Below are positions 35,812-47,756 of a DNA stretch of 64,000 nucleotides, one piece after another. The position numbers and the translations under genes were made by a program. The notes under the pieces were generated by a model. That model ran no database searches. It was not told the origin of the DNA and was given only the letters and a program-made list of their open reading frames with translations. Numbering within the stretch: position 1 is the first letter of the stretch; each line of letters opens with the position of its first letter. Source of the stretch: Vesta saturnalis (Eukaryota; Arthropoda; Insecta; Coleoptera; Lampyridae). The stretch is from contig JARFJB010000400.1 in the NCBI GenBank assembly GCA_036346205.1, positions 3,418,501-3,482,500 on the forward strand, given 5' to 3'.

Positions 35812-37610
35812 GAAGAGCTTCGCAATTTTATTTTATTTTGTTATGTGTGACGAATACAACAAAACTATTGAACATTACAAAAGAATTAACACTATTCGCT
35901 ATTGCAACAGCGTCGCAATTATTCAGCAAATTCTCGAGTAACGTCTGCTTTCATATGTGGGGTAACACTCTTTATTTTTCAAATGTTCACCTACAAACTG
36001 AGTAAGGAAAGCAATAATTTAAAGTTTACTCCATTGGAAAAAATCGAGCGGCGACAATAAGGGATTATGCAAGGCCTATGCGACACATGCGGCTACATGG
36101 GTCACCGACATAAAGGGCGTCAAGATGCCGGCGTATTTTTCTGTGGCGCCCTAGGCCAGCATAATGGTGTTTGCAATACCAAATCTTTCCCTACAGAAGC
36201 TAGAGAACTAAAATGAATAAACAGCCCTATTTTGTTATTAACTCAACTTTCACAAGGTTTGATAGATATACTTTTAGTAACGCATTTTTGAACAATGTTA
36301 TATTATACTTTAGTTTTCTACAATCTATTTAGTATAACTCAGTTTTTACTGCATAGATTTCCTTGTGTAAATATCGGTTGCTCAAGTAAACACACTTATG
36401 GGTGTATGAATGAATGTAGAAAGTCATCGTCGGTGAATTGGGGCGTTGCTAGTTATCGAGACATCATTGGACAAGTTAGAAATCTAGGCTTTCGAAATAC
36501 TGCAATTGAAATAAAGATAAATAGTTGTTATTTACAACAATATAGCGTGACTGATAAGATCGTTGACAATCGAAACTTAAAATTACGTAAACTACCACAT
36601 CAGTTTATGTAGATAATCTCAACAAAATTTTATCCAGTGCCGAATAAAAATTATTTTCTACGACCCCGTTAAGACTTACACTAGAATAAGAAAAAAAATT
36701 AATGCACAGAAGAGGCTTGAGTTCTCCATATTCACCAAAAGCTACAGATACAGACATTACAATTCATTTCACAAACAAATGGTTACATTTGAAATAAAAT
36801 TGAAATATATCTACCAAAAGCATTTAGCCAATTAACACAGAACCGACAGATGATAAATACATATCAATTTCCTAGTTTGGAAAAATAGAAATAGTAGCTC
36901 ACATATTACAAAGAACAAGAAATAACAAGTTGCACACTTCTCAGACCACAACGTAGTGCTACTCTGCATACAGAAAATGAACAATCAGCAACTTTGACAA
37001 AAATTGTTACATCTTTAACAATTTTAACAGCTATTACTGCTAACAAAGATAACTGTAAATGTTACCGAAACGTTTAGATTGCATAATTTAAAATACACCG
37101 TTAAAAAACCCAAAAAAGATAAGTATTTTATTATGTTTATGGTGAAAGTTTAAATTTTCATATTTTTCTTCTTAAATTATTCTTTTTTTTTCTTTTTCAT
37201 CACTAGCTTCCCTTTCCATAAATGAAACAAAGTATATCGCAATCGAAGGCACATAATGATAAACCTCGCAATAGTGTTGTTTTTTTGGAGGAGAAAAATT
37301 AATTGCCTTCTCTTGCTTTTTATAGGCTTTAAGTATTTTTTTATTAATATGGAAATGGTGTATACTATAACAGAAGTTATGTTCATGGGAGTATCCTTAA
37401 AAAATCAGTAGCGAAAAGTTTCAATGGGTAAATCTTTTAGTTTATGGCACTAGAAATTCAACAACAAAAAATCATTGAAATCCATTCATTATACCTGGGT
37501 TCCGAGATATAAACCTAATTGCATTGGACTATTAATACATTTAATGTCCTTATAGTGTGTTATTTTCCAATAATCCACCTATTTTTAAACACGTTGGAAG
37601 CGATATATAA
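35807..37610. other. Non-coding stretch
   Basis: Mostly AT-rich. A GC-richer patch at 36045-36180 contains GGGTCACCGACATAAAGGGCG and GGCGCCCTAGG-like words that look like an old repeat. No gene was recognised. Confidence 0.4.
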
Positions 37611-37614
37611 TATA

Positions 37615-38089
37615 CAGCGTTTTCCACGGTAGGCGTTCGTTAGAAGTTTATATGGTTAGAAACAATTTAGAAATCTGAATTTTTGGACTTAAGGGTTATT
37701 TAAGATTCTCTTTCATTCTAAAATATTTTAAAGGTCATGTTACTTCCGGTTATACCGGAAGTCGCCACTAACTTCCTTATTTTAAATGGAACACCCTGTA
37801 TATTATTTTATTTTTGGATTCTTGACAAAATTTTAGGATTTTCAACCGTTTCTTAGACATCTTGATTTTTTCAAAAATTTTGAAAGATGTAACCCTATTT
37901 TCAACACTGCTTGTCTTACTTATTTTTGACTGATGGAAAGTGCTTCTGGAGTAGACAGAAGCATAAGAACCATACTTTTGAAATACTCATTGACAATTGA
38001 TTTATTGCATACATGGTGTTCAAAATTTGATGAACTATTAAACAATTTTCAAAGTTGAAAAACTTTGTTAATTCAAATGTGACACCCTG
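37615..38089. mobile_element. Mariner-related MITE pieces
   Basis: TA-CAGCGTTTTCC at 37613 and GGAACACCCTG-TA ending at 37798 bound a 184-base unit. A further CACCCTG-TA end at 38083-38089 bounds an adjacent unit. The first contains the 21-base palindrome ACTTCCGGT-TAT-ACCGGAAGT at 37742-37762. There is no coding capacity. Confidence 0.55.
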
Positions 38090-38094
38090 TATAT

Positions 38095-38500
38095 TATTGG
38101 ATGAATAGATGCAGCATTTAGTTATGCATCGTTTGGCTATAACATTACCTATACCTATTATCGACAATTTTCTTGTTAATTATAATTTTCTACTTTAATG
38201 TGATTTTTGACAGAAACTGAAATGTTTTTCAAAAATAAAATGAACTTAATTCAAACTACACAAATTCTATTTTATTAAAACAATGAAATAAAACAAGAAG
38301 ATAACAAAATTGAGAGCATAATAACAAATGAAAAACATAAAACAATTATTTGAACATAACTAGAAGAAAAGTGATAAAAAAGATAAAATGAATCATTACA
38401 AGTATTCCGCATGACCGCCAATTTGATTTAAAAAAAAATATTTAAAATATTTGTTAAAGGCGAGTCTATAAGATCAACATGTTCGTTCATTAAAGGTACT
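38095..38500. other. AT-rich stretch, probable PLE 3' flank
   Basis: No gene was recognised. The 3' part of the Penelope-like element on the minus strand may extend into it. Confidence 0.3.
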
Positions 38501-38502
38501 TT

Positions 38503-40005
38503 CTATTTGTGTTTATAAATTTCGAATGCTTCCAAAATAGCTAACTTATCTTTTTCTTTATTACAAAAACGTAAAAATTTAATTTTTTTTTGTGAAGCCA
38601 TAAGGTGATTATTTACTATTAAATATTTGGCATAATTTTATTTGTGTTTTGTATTTGTAACATCTAACGTGTTCTTTGTATCCAGTACCAAAGTACCGAA
38701 GTCTTTATCCAATATAAACAGAATTATAGAATGTGCAGTGCAAATTATAAATACTCATTTAAGAACATTGTTATTAGTTTTGAAATCTATTTTGTACTTC
38801 TTGTCCTTTTGTAATATGTGAATTACTTCTAATAATTTTCCAAAATATGAAACTGACATGTATTTCTTTTCTTTCGATTCAGTGTTAACTGGGTAAATGT
38901 TGTTGATAGATAATTTGTACTCTTGATTTTGAACTAAAGTGTCGGTTATATTTTAAATGTAACCATTTGCTTGTCCAATTTGTTTTATAATTGATATTTC
39001 TTTATTGAAATTTGTTTGGGTTAATGGTAATGACATTGCTCTATGTACTAATGATTTATATGCAGCTAATTTATCTGTGACACGAATCGTTTGGAATTGT
39101 AGTGTGTGTATGTGTAGGTTTTCTTAATATGGAAAGATCAAACTTGTACTGTGTATTAATTTTTATGTTTAAGACTAGAAAATTAATTGCTCTATTTTCT
39201 TATTTCTTTAGTGTAAATTTCATGTTAGGGTGTAAATTGTTAATATTAATCAAAAACTCGTCTGATGCACTATCAAAACATGGAAAATATTATCAACATA
39301 AAAAACCAAAATACAATCTTATCAGAACCATTTGATACCACAATTTGATCTTCTAAATTATCCATTAAAAAAATGGGCGAATTTGGACTGCCCATAGGTA
39401 AACCACCTTTTTGTGGTTAATCTTATTATTGAATGTGAAAAAATTTTGATTAACACAAAGATTAAATAATTGACTTAACTCTATTCTTGTAACTAATTCA
39501 ATACTATTATTAAATAAAAAATTATTTAATAAACCTATACATTCTTGAAGGGGTACTTCAGAAAACATACTAGTGGCATCAAAACTTACAAACATATTAT
39601 GTAGCGGTCATTTGATGTTTAGCAGTTTATTAATTACTGCTAAAGGATTCTTAACGGAATTTTTCATTTGTACTTTAAATTGTTTGTTATTGTGTGCTTC
39701 AGTTTATTTGCTAAAGTATGATAAGGTGCTTGGATGTAAAAAATACTGGTCTAATGGGCATATTTGGTTTGTGGATTTTTATGAGACCGTATAGTTTTCG
39801 TGCTTGCGGGTTCTTGTGTAAAATTTGTTGTTTTTCCAAATCTGTAAAGCAGTTATTGCAGTTTTGTAAACTTTGTTTCACATCTTTTTGAAATTTTGTT
39901 GTAGGACAGCTGTATAAAAGTTCTAAATTACTACTTTAACATTAGCTTTCTGCGTAACAACAAACAATTATTAAAGTGTTACCTTCATCTGTTTTAACCG
40001 AAATT
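38503..40005 (-). mobile_element. Penelope-like element relic
   Basis: The minus strand carries RT and downstream sequence in the order of Penelope-like elements. It is interrupted by stops and small shifts, and no terminal repeats were found. The right side (its 5' part) is cut at the mariner-type element starting at 40033. The 3' limit is set by the stop codon at 38503-38505. Confidence 0.8.
38503..40005 (-). pseudogene. Penelope-like reverse transcriptase with GIY-YIG-type tail, decayed
   Basis: Near 39790 the frame reads KLYGLIKIHKPNMPIRPVF, a hallmark of Penelope RTs. At 39595-39520 comes MFVSFDATSMFSEVPLQE (motif A). FFTFNNK near 39430 and then GLPMGSPNSPIF (motif B) follow after a shift. 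The YVDD-box region is degraded (FWFFMLIIFS). Farther on, RAMSLPLTQTNFNKEI near 39040 is the usual linker. The end KDKLAILEAFEIYKHK at 38560-38506 matches the C-terminus expected after a GIY-YIG endonuclease domain, which is itself poorly preserved. Several stops make it inactive. Confidence 0.85.
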
Positions 40006-40032
40006 AGATTATTTATATATTTATTATTTGTA

Positions 40033-41403
40033 CGGAGATTCCAGATTTGACATTTGCAATGTTGCCAAATTTGCCGTCTCTCCAATATTATTAATCACTT
40101 TGGTTTTTTAAATACATTACGCTGTATATGCAGTCATTATTGGATTTCCTCTTCAATACAAGTTCAACCATTGTAATACTTATGATTTTATGTAGTCTAG
40201 AAAGCCTTAAATAAATAAAAATAAAACTGACAGTCGTTTGATGTGTTTTGACAAGTTCTGCAAAGTAAATTGTTTCTCTAAAATCGCTGTTAATGAAAAA
40301 CAACGAATTACTATTCTAAATGAGAGGGCACGGCGACAGAAAAAGATCTTATAGTGAAGTAGCCAAATTGTTCAACGATACTTTGTAAAGCGCTTTGAGG
40401 ACTCTGGAGGAGTAAAAGATAGATGCCGATCAAGTAGACCAAAAACAGTTATAAATGACAACAAAACTTTAGATATAATGCAGAGTTTCGTTGAAGATCC
40501 ACATACATCCTCATTCAGGGTTACACAATTACATTATATAGGTCATTCTTCAGTCTTACGTGTATTACATAAGAATAAATTTCAACCATACAAAATTCAT
40601 TTATTGCAAGAATTAAGTGAAGATAACTTCGACCGTAGATTAGAGTTTACTGAGGCAATGATGGATGAAATTGAAAATGACGGAAATTTCGTTAACATCA
40701 TATGTTTTTCCGCCGAAGCAACCTTTACACTGTGTGGGAGTGTAAATCCGCATAATTTAAAATACAGGAGTGACGTAAATCCACACTGGGTGTGTGAAAA
40801 CCATACTCCAAGAACACAAAAATTAATTGTGTGGCCAGGTATTATTCGGCGTTATTTAGATGAGATGTTCCCCCGACAATGGATTGATAGACGAAGTAGT
40901 ATTGAATGGCCTCCACGTTCACCTGATTTCAATCCTAAAGATTATTTTATTGGGGATACTTGAAAAATTCAGTTGACAAAGCTAAAAGACACAGCTAAGG
41001 CAACGAATTATCGATGAATCTCGATTAATTTCTAGACAATCATGGAGAAATATGGTAGACGCATTCTACCATCGATTAGGGTACTGCCAACTCACAAATG
41101 GAGCACATTTTGAATACTTGAATCATTACGTTAAAAATGTTACGTTTTAATGTAGTTGAAAATAGTTTGTATTAAAAAATTTATTAAGAGAATTAGGCGT
41201 TGCCAGACTTCTGTTTTATGTATTTAAGACCTTCTAGACCACATAAAATCATAAATGTTACATATGGTAGAACTCGTATTGAAGAGGAGATTCCAATAAT
41301 TACTGCATACAAAGGGTGATGTATTTAAAAAACCCAAGTGACTAATAATATCAGAGAAACGGCAAATCTGGCAACATTGCAAATGTCAAATCTGGAATCT
41401 CCG
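40033..41403 (+). mobile_element. Mariner-type element (CGGAGATTCC family), copy 1
   Basis: It starts CGGAGATTCCAGATTTGAC at 40033 and ends with the complement at 41403. TA flanks it at 40031-40032 and 41404-41405. The inverted repeats extend about 170-180 bases and include CAACATTGCAAATGTC and ATAAAATCATAA words. A diverged internal CAGGGTG-like end lies near 40128 and 41318. It truncates the Penelope-like relic. Confidence 0.9.
40279..41150 (+). pseudogene. Mariner-type transposase of CGGAGATTCC family, internally deleted
   Basis: The N-terminus around VNEKQRITILNE and SEVAKLFND is a helix-turn-helix in two frames. From 40478 an open frame of 161 codons reads through VEDPHTSSFRVTQLHYIGHS (second helix-turn-helix) and SAEATFTLCGSVNPHNL, where Ala replaces the Asp normally preceding Glu. 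After LIVWPGI it jumps straight to YLDEMFPRQWIDRRSS and WPPRSPDFNPKDYF. The segment holding the second catalytic Asp is deleted. The C-terminus runs to TAA at 41148-41150. Inactive. Confidence 0.85.
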
Positions 41404-41405
41404 TA

Positions 41406-42564
41406 TCGCAAAATAGGCTTATCAAATGGGGCTCTATTTTTTGGCGCCACAAACAATACTGCTTGTTCGGCTTGTGCGTAACGCCGTATTGTAGACAAGT
41501 AATAAGTCTCAAATTATAAGTTAGCAATAATAAGAGCTAGTATATATTCAATAATAAAAGGAATTATTTTCAGACATTTGGCGTCATTAAGTGAATGAAC
41601 GTAAAAGGTAAATACTTACCTCTAATTTAAAATGCACTAAGATCATAGACAACCAATTAAGATGCACAAAGAATTTCTTTCGCAATGACAATAACGTCGA
41701 CCTTCTTCTGCCATGCACTGAAGAATAAGCAATATTTTCAAATCTTTTTAAATCAACTGTTAATCATCCCGCAGGTAAAGTAATATTTCGGTCGGGGGAC
41801 TATAATCGGTTTAACAGTACTTACATAAGGGTTTACCAAGGCACATAATTCAATGGCTTTGCAGAATTGCATTTTTAGGCGAAACAAAAGTGTTGATAAA
41901 CCTATATAATTCACTTAATAATAACGGATTCACTTTTTTTTAATCCTATTAATAAAGCAAGGAATCTCAAAAATGGTCCTAATACGTCTATCAACGTTAT
42001 TTTCATTTCTTTGAACTACCCCCTGGTTTTTGTGGCAACTATTTTTACGTGCATTTGGTTTATGATTTTTTATTTCCTGCTTAAATGCAATTGTAAAATC
42101 ATTATTCTAAATCTGTTCATATTGCTTAAAGTTTTACGAGAATCAGGTATAAACACGATTTCAACGATCTATACCTAGATTTTCTAGTTACTACCACAAC
42201 ATTCACTTTCTAGTTAAATGAAGGTATGACTTACATTGTACAAATAGTTTCCAAACTAACTAAATTGTGTATGTAGAATCCAGCTTGATTCTGACATACG
42301 TTTATTTCTACGTTCGTATTTTCCTTGAAAACTACATAGGTTGTAACTAAAATTCTACATAACTAGGAAAGCCTAGTTTTCAATTTACAAAATAGCTAAA
42401 CTACATCTAAGTTCTAGGCACTTGTACTGCTAGGGAACAATCAAATTATGCCTAATATTTAATAATAAATAATCACCTTCTGACTTCACAAAACAACATT
42501 ACACTTTTACATTTTTGTAATAAAAAAGACAAATTAGATGTTTTGGAACCATTTGAAATTTATA
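41406..42564. other. Non-coding stretch
   Basis: No gene was recognised between the two related mariner-type elements. Confidence 0.5.
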
Positions 42565-42627
42565 TACAGTGTGGACCAAAAGTCTGGAAACCCCCAATTA
42601 TCTCGTGGATGGGCCTATTTTAGGATA

Positions 42628-44069
42628 CGGAGATTCCACATTTGACAGTTGCAGTCATTATTTCAATCTCCTCTACAATACGAGTTCAACCATATGTAAC
42701 ACATATGATTTTATGTAATCTAGAAGGTCATAAATACGTAAAACAGAAGAAGTCTGGCAACGCCTAATTGTCTTAATAAATTTTTTAATCCAAACTATTT
42801 TCAACTACATTAAAACGTAACAATTGAAAGATTACAACATTTTTAATTCATCGATAATTCGTTGCCTTAGCTCTACAAGATTTGACGGTTTAGTTTTGTA
42901 AACTGAATTTTTCAAGTATCCCCAATAAAAATAATCTTTAGGATTGAAATCAGGTGAACGTGGAGGCCATTCAATACTACCTTGTCTAACAATCCAACGT
43001 CCTAAAAATATTTCATCTAAATGAAACACCGAAATGAGCTGGAGCTCCATCTTGCTGAAACCATATCTGATTAAAATTGGCTCCAAACAAGTTTCTCAAT
43101 GTAGATACAATTTCATTTCTAAATAGCATTTGGTACTTATCTGACGTTAAATTTCCTTCGATAAAGAACGGCCCAATTAACTGAGTACCCACTATACCTG
43201 ACCATACATTTAATTTTTGTGGTCTTTAAGTATGGTTTTCACACATCCAGTGGCGATTTACGTCACTCCAGTACCTTACATTATGTCGATTTACACTCCC
43301 ACACTGTGTAAAGGTTGCTTCGTCATTTTCAACTTTATCCATCATTAACTCAATAAACTCTAATCTACGGTCGAAGTCATCTTCACAATAAATGAATTTT
43401 GTATGGTTGAAATTTATTCTTACACGTAAGACTGAAGAATGAGCTATATCATGTAACTGTGCAATCCTGTGTGAGGATGTATGTGGATCTTCAACGAAAC
43501 TCTGCATTATATCTAAAGTTTTGTTGTTATTTATAACTGTTTTTGGCCTACTTGATCGGTATCTATGTTTTACTCCCCCTGAGTCCTCAAAACGCTTTAC
43601 AATTTTTTTTGTACCGTCGTGTTATAGACAGGAGAACGGTTTGGGAAAGTAACGTTGAACAAGTTGGCTACTTCACTATAAGATCTTTTTCTGTCGTCGT
43701 ACCCTCTCAGCATTAGAATAGTGATTCGTTCTTTTTCATTAACATCCATTTTAGAGAAACAATTTACTTTGCAGAACTTTTGAAAACACATCAAACTACC
43801 GTCAGTTTTATTTAACAATGAAATGGTGAACAAATGTCAAAATCGCTGCATTCTATATTTAAACATTTAAATTTCTTCAAATCTACATATTTTGCACTGT
43901 TTTATGTACCTTTTAGACTACATAAAATCATAAGTGTTACATATGGTTGAACTCTTATTGAAGAGGAGATTCCACTAATGACCCCATATACAGGGTGATG
44001 TATTTAAAAAAACCAAAGTGAGAAACGGCAAATTTGGCAACATTGAAAATGTCAAATCAGGAATCTCCG
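42628..44069 (-). mobile_element. Mariner-type element (CGGAGATTCC family), copy 2, nested
   Basis: The ends CGGAGATTCC at 42628 and its complement at 44069 are flanked by TA. The right arm is longer than the left. It includes TACAGGGTGATGTATTT near 43989, which has no exact partner on the left, so the left arm has a deletion. Its orientation is opposite to copy 1. Confidence 0.9.
42832..43749 (-). pseudogene. Mariner-type transposase, copy 2, frameshifted
   Basis: From ATG at 43749 the frame gives MDVNEKERITILMLRG, then RSYSEVANLFNVTF. After a shift, 43507-43226 reads VEDPHTSSHRIAQLHDIAHS and EATFTQCGSVNRHN. In the next part the second catalytic block is frameshifted around 43040. The frame 43086-42832 has FHLDEIFLGRWIVRQGS and WPPRSPDFNPKDYFYWGYLK. 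It retains the segment missing from copy 1 only in broken form. The two copies together show the family layout. Confidence 0.85.
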
Positions 44070-44385
44070 TATCCGAAAATGGGCTTATCCCAAATTTTGT
44101 ATAATTCTGACTAGCAATTTACGAGATAATTGGGCGTTTCCAGACTTTTGGTCTACTCTGTATAATAAACAAAAAGAACTTTTAATGAACGAACATGTGA
44201 GTTATAGACTCAACTTGAACAGATATTTTAAATATAGAATTATAATTTACATCAAGTTTGAGGTTGTGTCTTAAAGATTTGTTACCATAAGTACGTGTTT
44301 GTTATTTTAAACTTATATACTTATACATTTTCTGTTCATAATGATACATGTTTTATTGAAACGCGTAGAGAAATAAAGAATTATA

Positions 44386-46145
44386 CAACGTGATCAATCT
44401 CAAGTGTACTGTATGGGTATGACAAAAATCCGTAGTTAATATTGTTGTTTTGCAGTTGGCTGCTTTGGATTTTTAGTGTGGTTTTAGTCGTTTTAGTTTA
44501 TGTCACATTATGTCATATTATACCTTCGTTTTTCACTTTTGTTATTTACAAACTGTCTATATCAATACAAATTATATATTCTGAATTTCAAATTGTGATA
44601 TCGAATTTAATCGTCATGACGTTTTCAATCGAACACGACACATTCATTGTTGTGGCTCGTTTTCGTAGCGGCTTCCAAGATGGTAATGGGCAATGGCATT
44701 ATTCATTGCATTCATGCATCGATCAATTTACTGTTGAGTACCCAAATGAAAATATTAGTTACGAAACATTTAGTCAACATCGTAATCGATTGATAGCTCG
44801 ATTCATGGAAACTGGTAGTGTTTTAAAACGCAAACCTGAAGCTTCGGCTACTGTCTTAACAGAGAACACCTTAGCAGATATCCAAGCAAGGATGAATTCA
44901 AGCCCCAATAAATCTTTGCGAAAACTATATGCACAAAGACGTATGAAAAATTTTACCATACAAACATAATTTTACATAAATAATTTTTAGATGTATCCTA
45001 CGGAAGTGTCCACACTGCAGTAAAGAAGAATTTACATTTGTACCCGTACAAGGTGTCGGCATTACAACAGTTGCGAGATAGATTTTCAGCTTAGAGTAAA
45101 CTACTGTCAATGGTTTAACAATACGATGAACAATGATTTACTGGATGTATCTTTTTTTTCTGATGAAGCTTGGTTTCATCTGTCCGATTACATAAATAGC
45201 CAAAATTGTCGTACGTGGTCTGCAGAAAATCCACATGTATTTCGAGAAACTACCTTACACCCTAAGGTCGGTGTCTGGATAGCAATCTCGCAACAATGAA
45301 TATTTGGACCAGTATTTTTCGATGGCACAATTACTGCGGCAAGATACAGGGAAATACTTTTAGAACCATTTATTAATAATTTGGGTGATCGTGAATTACG
45401 AAACGGGTATTTTCAGCATGACTCCGCTACCCCACATACTGCACAGGCTACAATTAATTATTTACGAGACTTCTTTGAAGATTAGTGTAAATCGTTGGCC
45501 ACCGAATTCACCAGACTTGACACCGTTAGACTTTTTTCTTTTTGGTTATTTAAAAAACAAAGTGTTCAGCAGAAGATTGCACACTCTTCCAGAATTGCGA
45601 GATCCTATAACTCATGAAACCCATAATATTGGTGCCGAAATGTTACAAAATGTATTTGCGAATATGCAACGTAGGGTGAACTTATGTTTACAATTTAATG
45701 GCGGTCATTTTGAACATATGCTGTAAAGCAAAGTGTGATAACTAATGTGTACCTAAGGAGTTAAAAAAAATTTGTAAAAGACATTGTCATTCCATAAACA
45801 TGTACTGTAAATTTTATTTAATTATAATGAAATTATAACATTTAAATACTTAAGATTCATTATTTTGTAATGATTTAATCCAATCATTAAATAATATTTT
45901 ATTTATTTTGTTGTATTTTATAGGGATGCAGTTTAATCAAATACAAAATAGTCATTATTTAAATTAAGATAATATTTTATAATATGTACAAGTTAATGAC
46001 CTTCATACAGATTTGAAACTGATCGTAGTTTTTACTCGAACCCTGCTCTAGAGTAGCTAGAGCAATACAGCTTCTTACCAACCTATCAGTGGTACCAACT
46101 TAAATATTTTGATCACGTGGTATACACTTGAGATTGATCACTCTG
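44386..46145 (+). mobile_element. Mariner-type element (CAxxGTGATCAATCTC ends)
   Basis: The left end CAACGTGATCAATCTCAAG at 44386 and the right complement of CAGAGTGATCAATCTCAAG ending at 46145 are flanked by TA. The inverted repeats are short, about 30 bases, unlike the long-arm elements nearby. The transposase is on the plus strand. Confidence 0.9.
44616..45726 (+). pseudogene. Mariner-type transposase, distinct lineage, frameshifted
   Basis: ATG at 44616 opens MTFSIEHDTFIVVARFRSG, with helix-turn-helix segments to about 44969 (HRNRLIARFMETGSVLKR). The middle is in other frames: LHLYPYKVSALQQLRDR near 45040, SDEAWFHLSDYINSQN near 45165 after shifts, and ENPHVFRETTLHPKVGVWI. The second catalytic block reads FQHDSATPHTAQATINYL. 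After another shift comes RWPPNSPDLTPLDFFLFGYL. The C-terminus is FNGGHFEHML, with a stop at 45724-45726. The aspartate spacing seems a little shorter than in the DD41D group but cannot be measured across the shift. Confidence 0.85.
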
Positions 46146-46147
46146 TA

Positions 46148-47640
46148 AAAGAAATTGTGGAATTATATTGTATTTAAACATCACTGCTATTCCATTTAGA
46201 TTACTTTTTAAAGTGAAAATTTGTCTATGTTGAAGTATTTGTAAGTAGAGCTTCTAATAAATTAGTTAAAACAGGCAATTTAATAAACATAACTGTGATA
46301 AGTGGCCAATAAATCACCTTACTAAAACTAATTTTCTAATATTACATAATTTTAAGTAAAATGTTGTACTAAACAATGGGTAAGGTTAACAGTAAAATAT
46401 AGAGAAACAATTTTACAAGAAAGAATAAAAGTATCAATGTAAAACATATGGTAACACCGTAAAAACCTCAGCATTTGAGCTTTACAATAAACATTTTTAC
46501 ACTAAAAGACTTACTAACGGTGTGTTTAACAGTTTTAATTAACCAGTTTTCAATTTTCAAATTTAGTTACTATTGTACCGTACAAAAGAGAATTAAAAAT
46601 ACTGATTTTTGAATAGATTTTTTATTGTCCAAGGTACAATAAATTTTTAAATTAAAAACTCAACCGTTATTATAGTTTTCATTATAATTTACGACTACCT
46701 ATTGTGGTTTTTGTTAATGAATGTAACGATTTATGGCTTTTCATTGCGCAGTTTCTTTTTAAAAAACCTTACAATTATAGCTTTCCTTATAAATCTGTTG
46801 ACTATTAATACATATTAAGTAAATTAATATATATGATTTGGTCTTAATAATTAAATTCTTATTTGTGATACTTTTTGTTACGAAATACAGTAAATCTTGA
46901 CTAACCCGACATATTTAATACTCTAACCGTCGTCCAACAGGTGTAAATCCATTTAACATATCATAATTTGCATATAATGCGCTAGCAACAGGTGTTTTTC
47001 TTTTTATTTTGTGTAGGTGTTCTCTCTTGTAAACCTTTTTTTTTTGTGAAATGATAGCGTATTTTTATCACAAATTAATAGTATGACCTTCAGTTCTATA
47101 AATCACCTTGTTATAATTCCTAACTAATGTTTGATTGATATTGATATATAGCAACAATAAAAGCCATTTTTATGATTTATGCATTAGTTTTATGGTGTTT
47201 TGCGTAAATCAAAAACAATAAAAATTAGGTAATTGTTGTAAATATACATCGTATGATGATGCAGCTGTCACAATATAAATGTTTGTGTTAAGAAATAAAT
47301 CATTTACCGTAAGGTATTATTATTTCTCTAATAAGCAGCATGAATAATTAAGATTATAAACAATTCATTGTGTTTACTATAACTATTACTATTTAAAAAA
47401 TAACTACATTCAATGTAATTAAAATATATGACAAAAGGAACAATTGTTGATAAGTGTAAAGATTGTGTTGGGCTAGTAAATTTTAATGGCATAAATGTTT
47501 TATTTTATATTTCTTAGAATTAATTTGATTAATTGAAAAATTGCAAATGTGTTTGATTTCGTTATTTATTTTTTCTACTCATACATGTACACGCAAAACG
47601 AAACTTTACTATCCGTGTAACTTTCCATTACGTAATACGG
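46148..47640. other. AT-rich non-coding stretch
   Basis: No gene, element end or RNA gene was recognised. Confidence 0.5.
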
Positions 47641-47642
47641 TT

Positions 47643-47667
47643 ACGTAATGAAAATTACAACTGTTAC

Positions 47668-47729
<62 letters not shown>

Positions 47730-47755
47730 CGTAACAGTTGTAATTTTCATTACGT
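47643..47755. repeat. (TA)n at the centre of a 28-bp perfect inverted repeat
   Basis: The TA run 47669-47728 lies between ACGTAATGAAAATTACAACT… (47643-47670) and its exact complement (47728-47755). The arms could form a hairpin stem continuous with the TA tract. Confidence 0.9.
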
Positions 47756-47756
47756 T

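Larger units (their letters stand above)
42567..44160. mobile_element. Palindromic Tc1/mariner MITE split by a nested element
   Basis: The outer ends are CAGTGTGGACCAAAAGTCTG at 42567 and its near complement ending at 44160, with TA outside (42565-42566 and 44161-44162). Without the nested insertion (42628-44069) the MITE is about 150 bases and nearly self-complementary. GGGCCTATTTTAGGATA on the left meets TATCCGAAAATGGGC on the right, so its axis is a TA. The insertion sits exactly there. Confidence 0.8.

Noticed and set aside
36045..36180. C-x2-C-x4-H pattern like a retroviral zinc knuckle
   Set aside because: The final Cys is missing and no gag or pol sequence is adjacent.
39102..39335. 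Plus-strand frame of 77 codons
   Set aside because: It is a shadow of the minus-strand Penelope-like relic.
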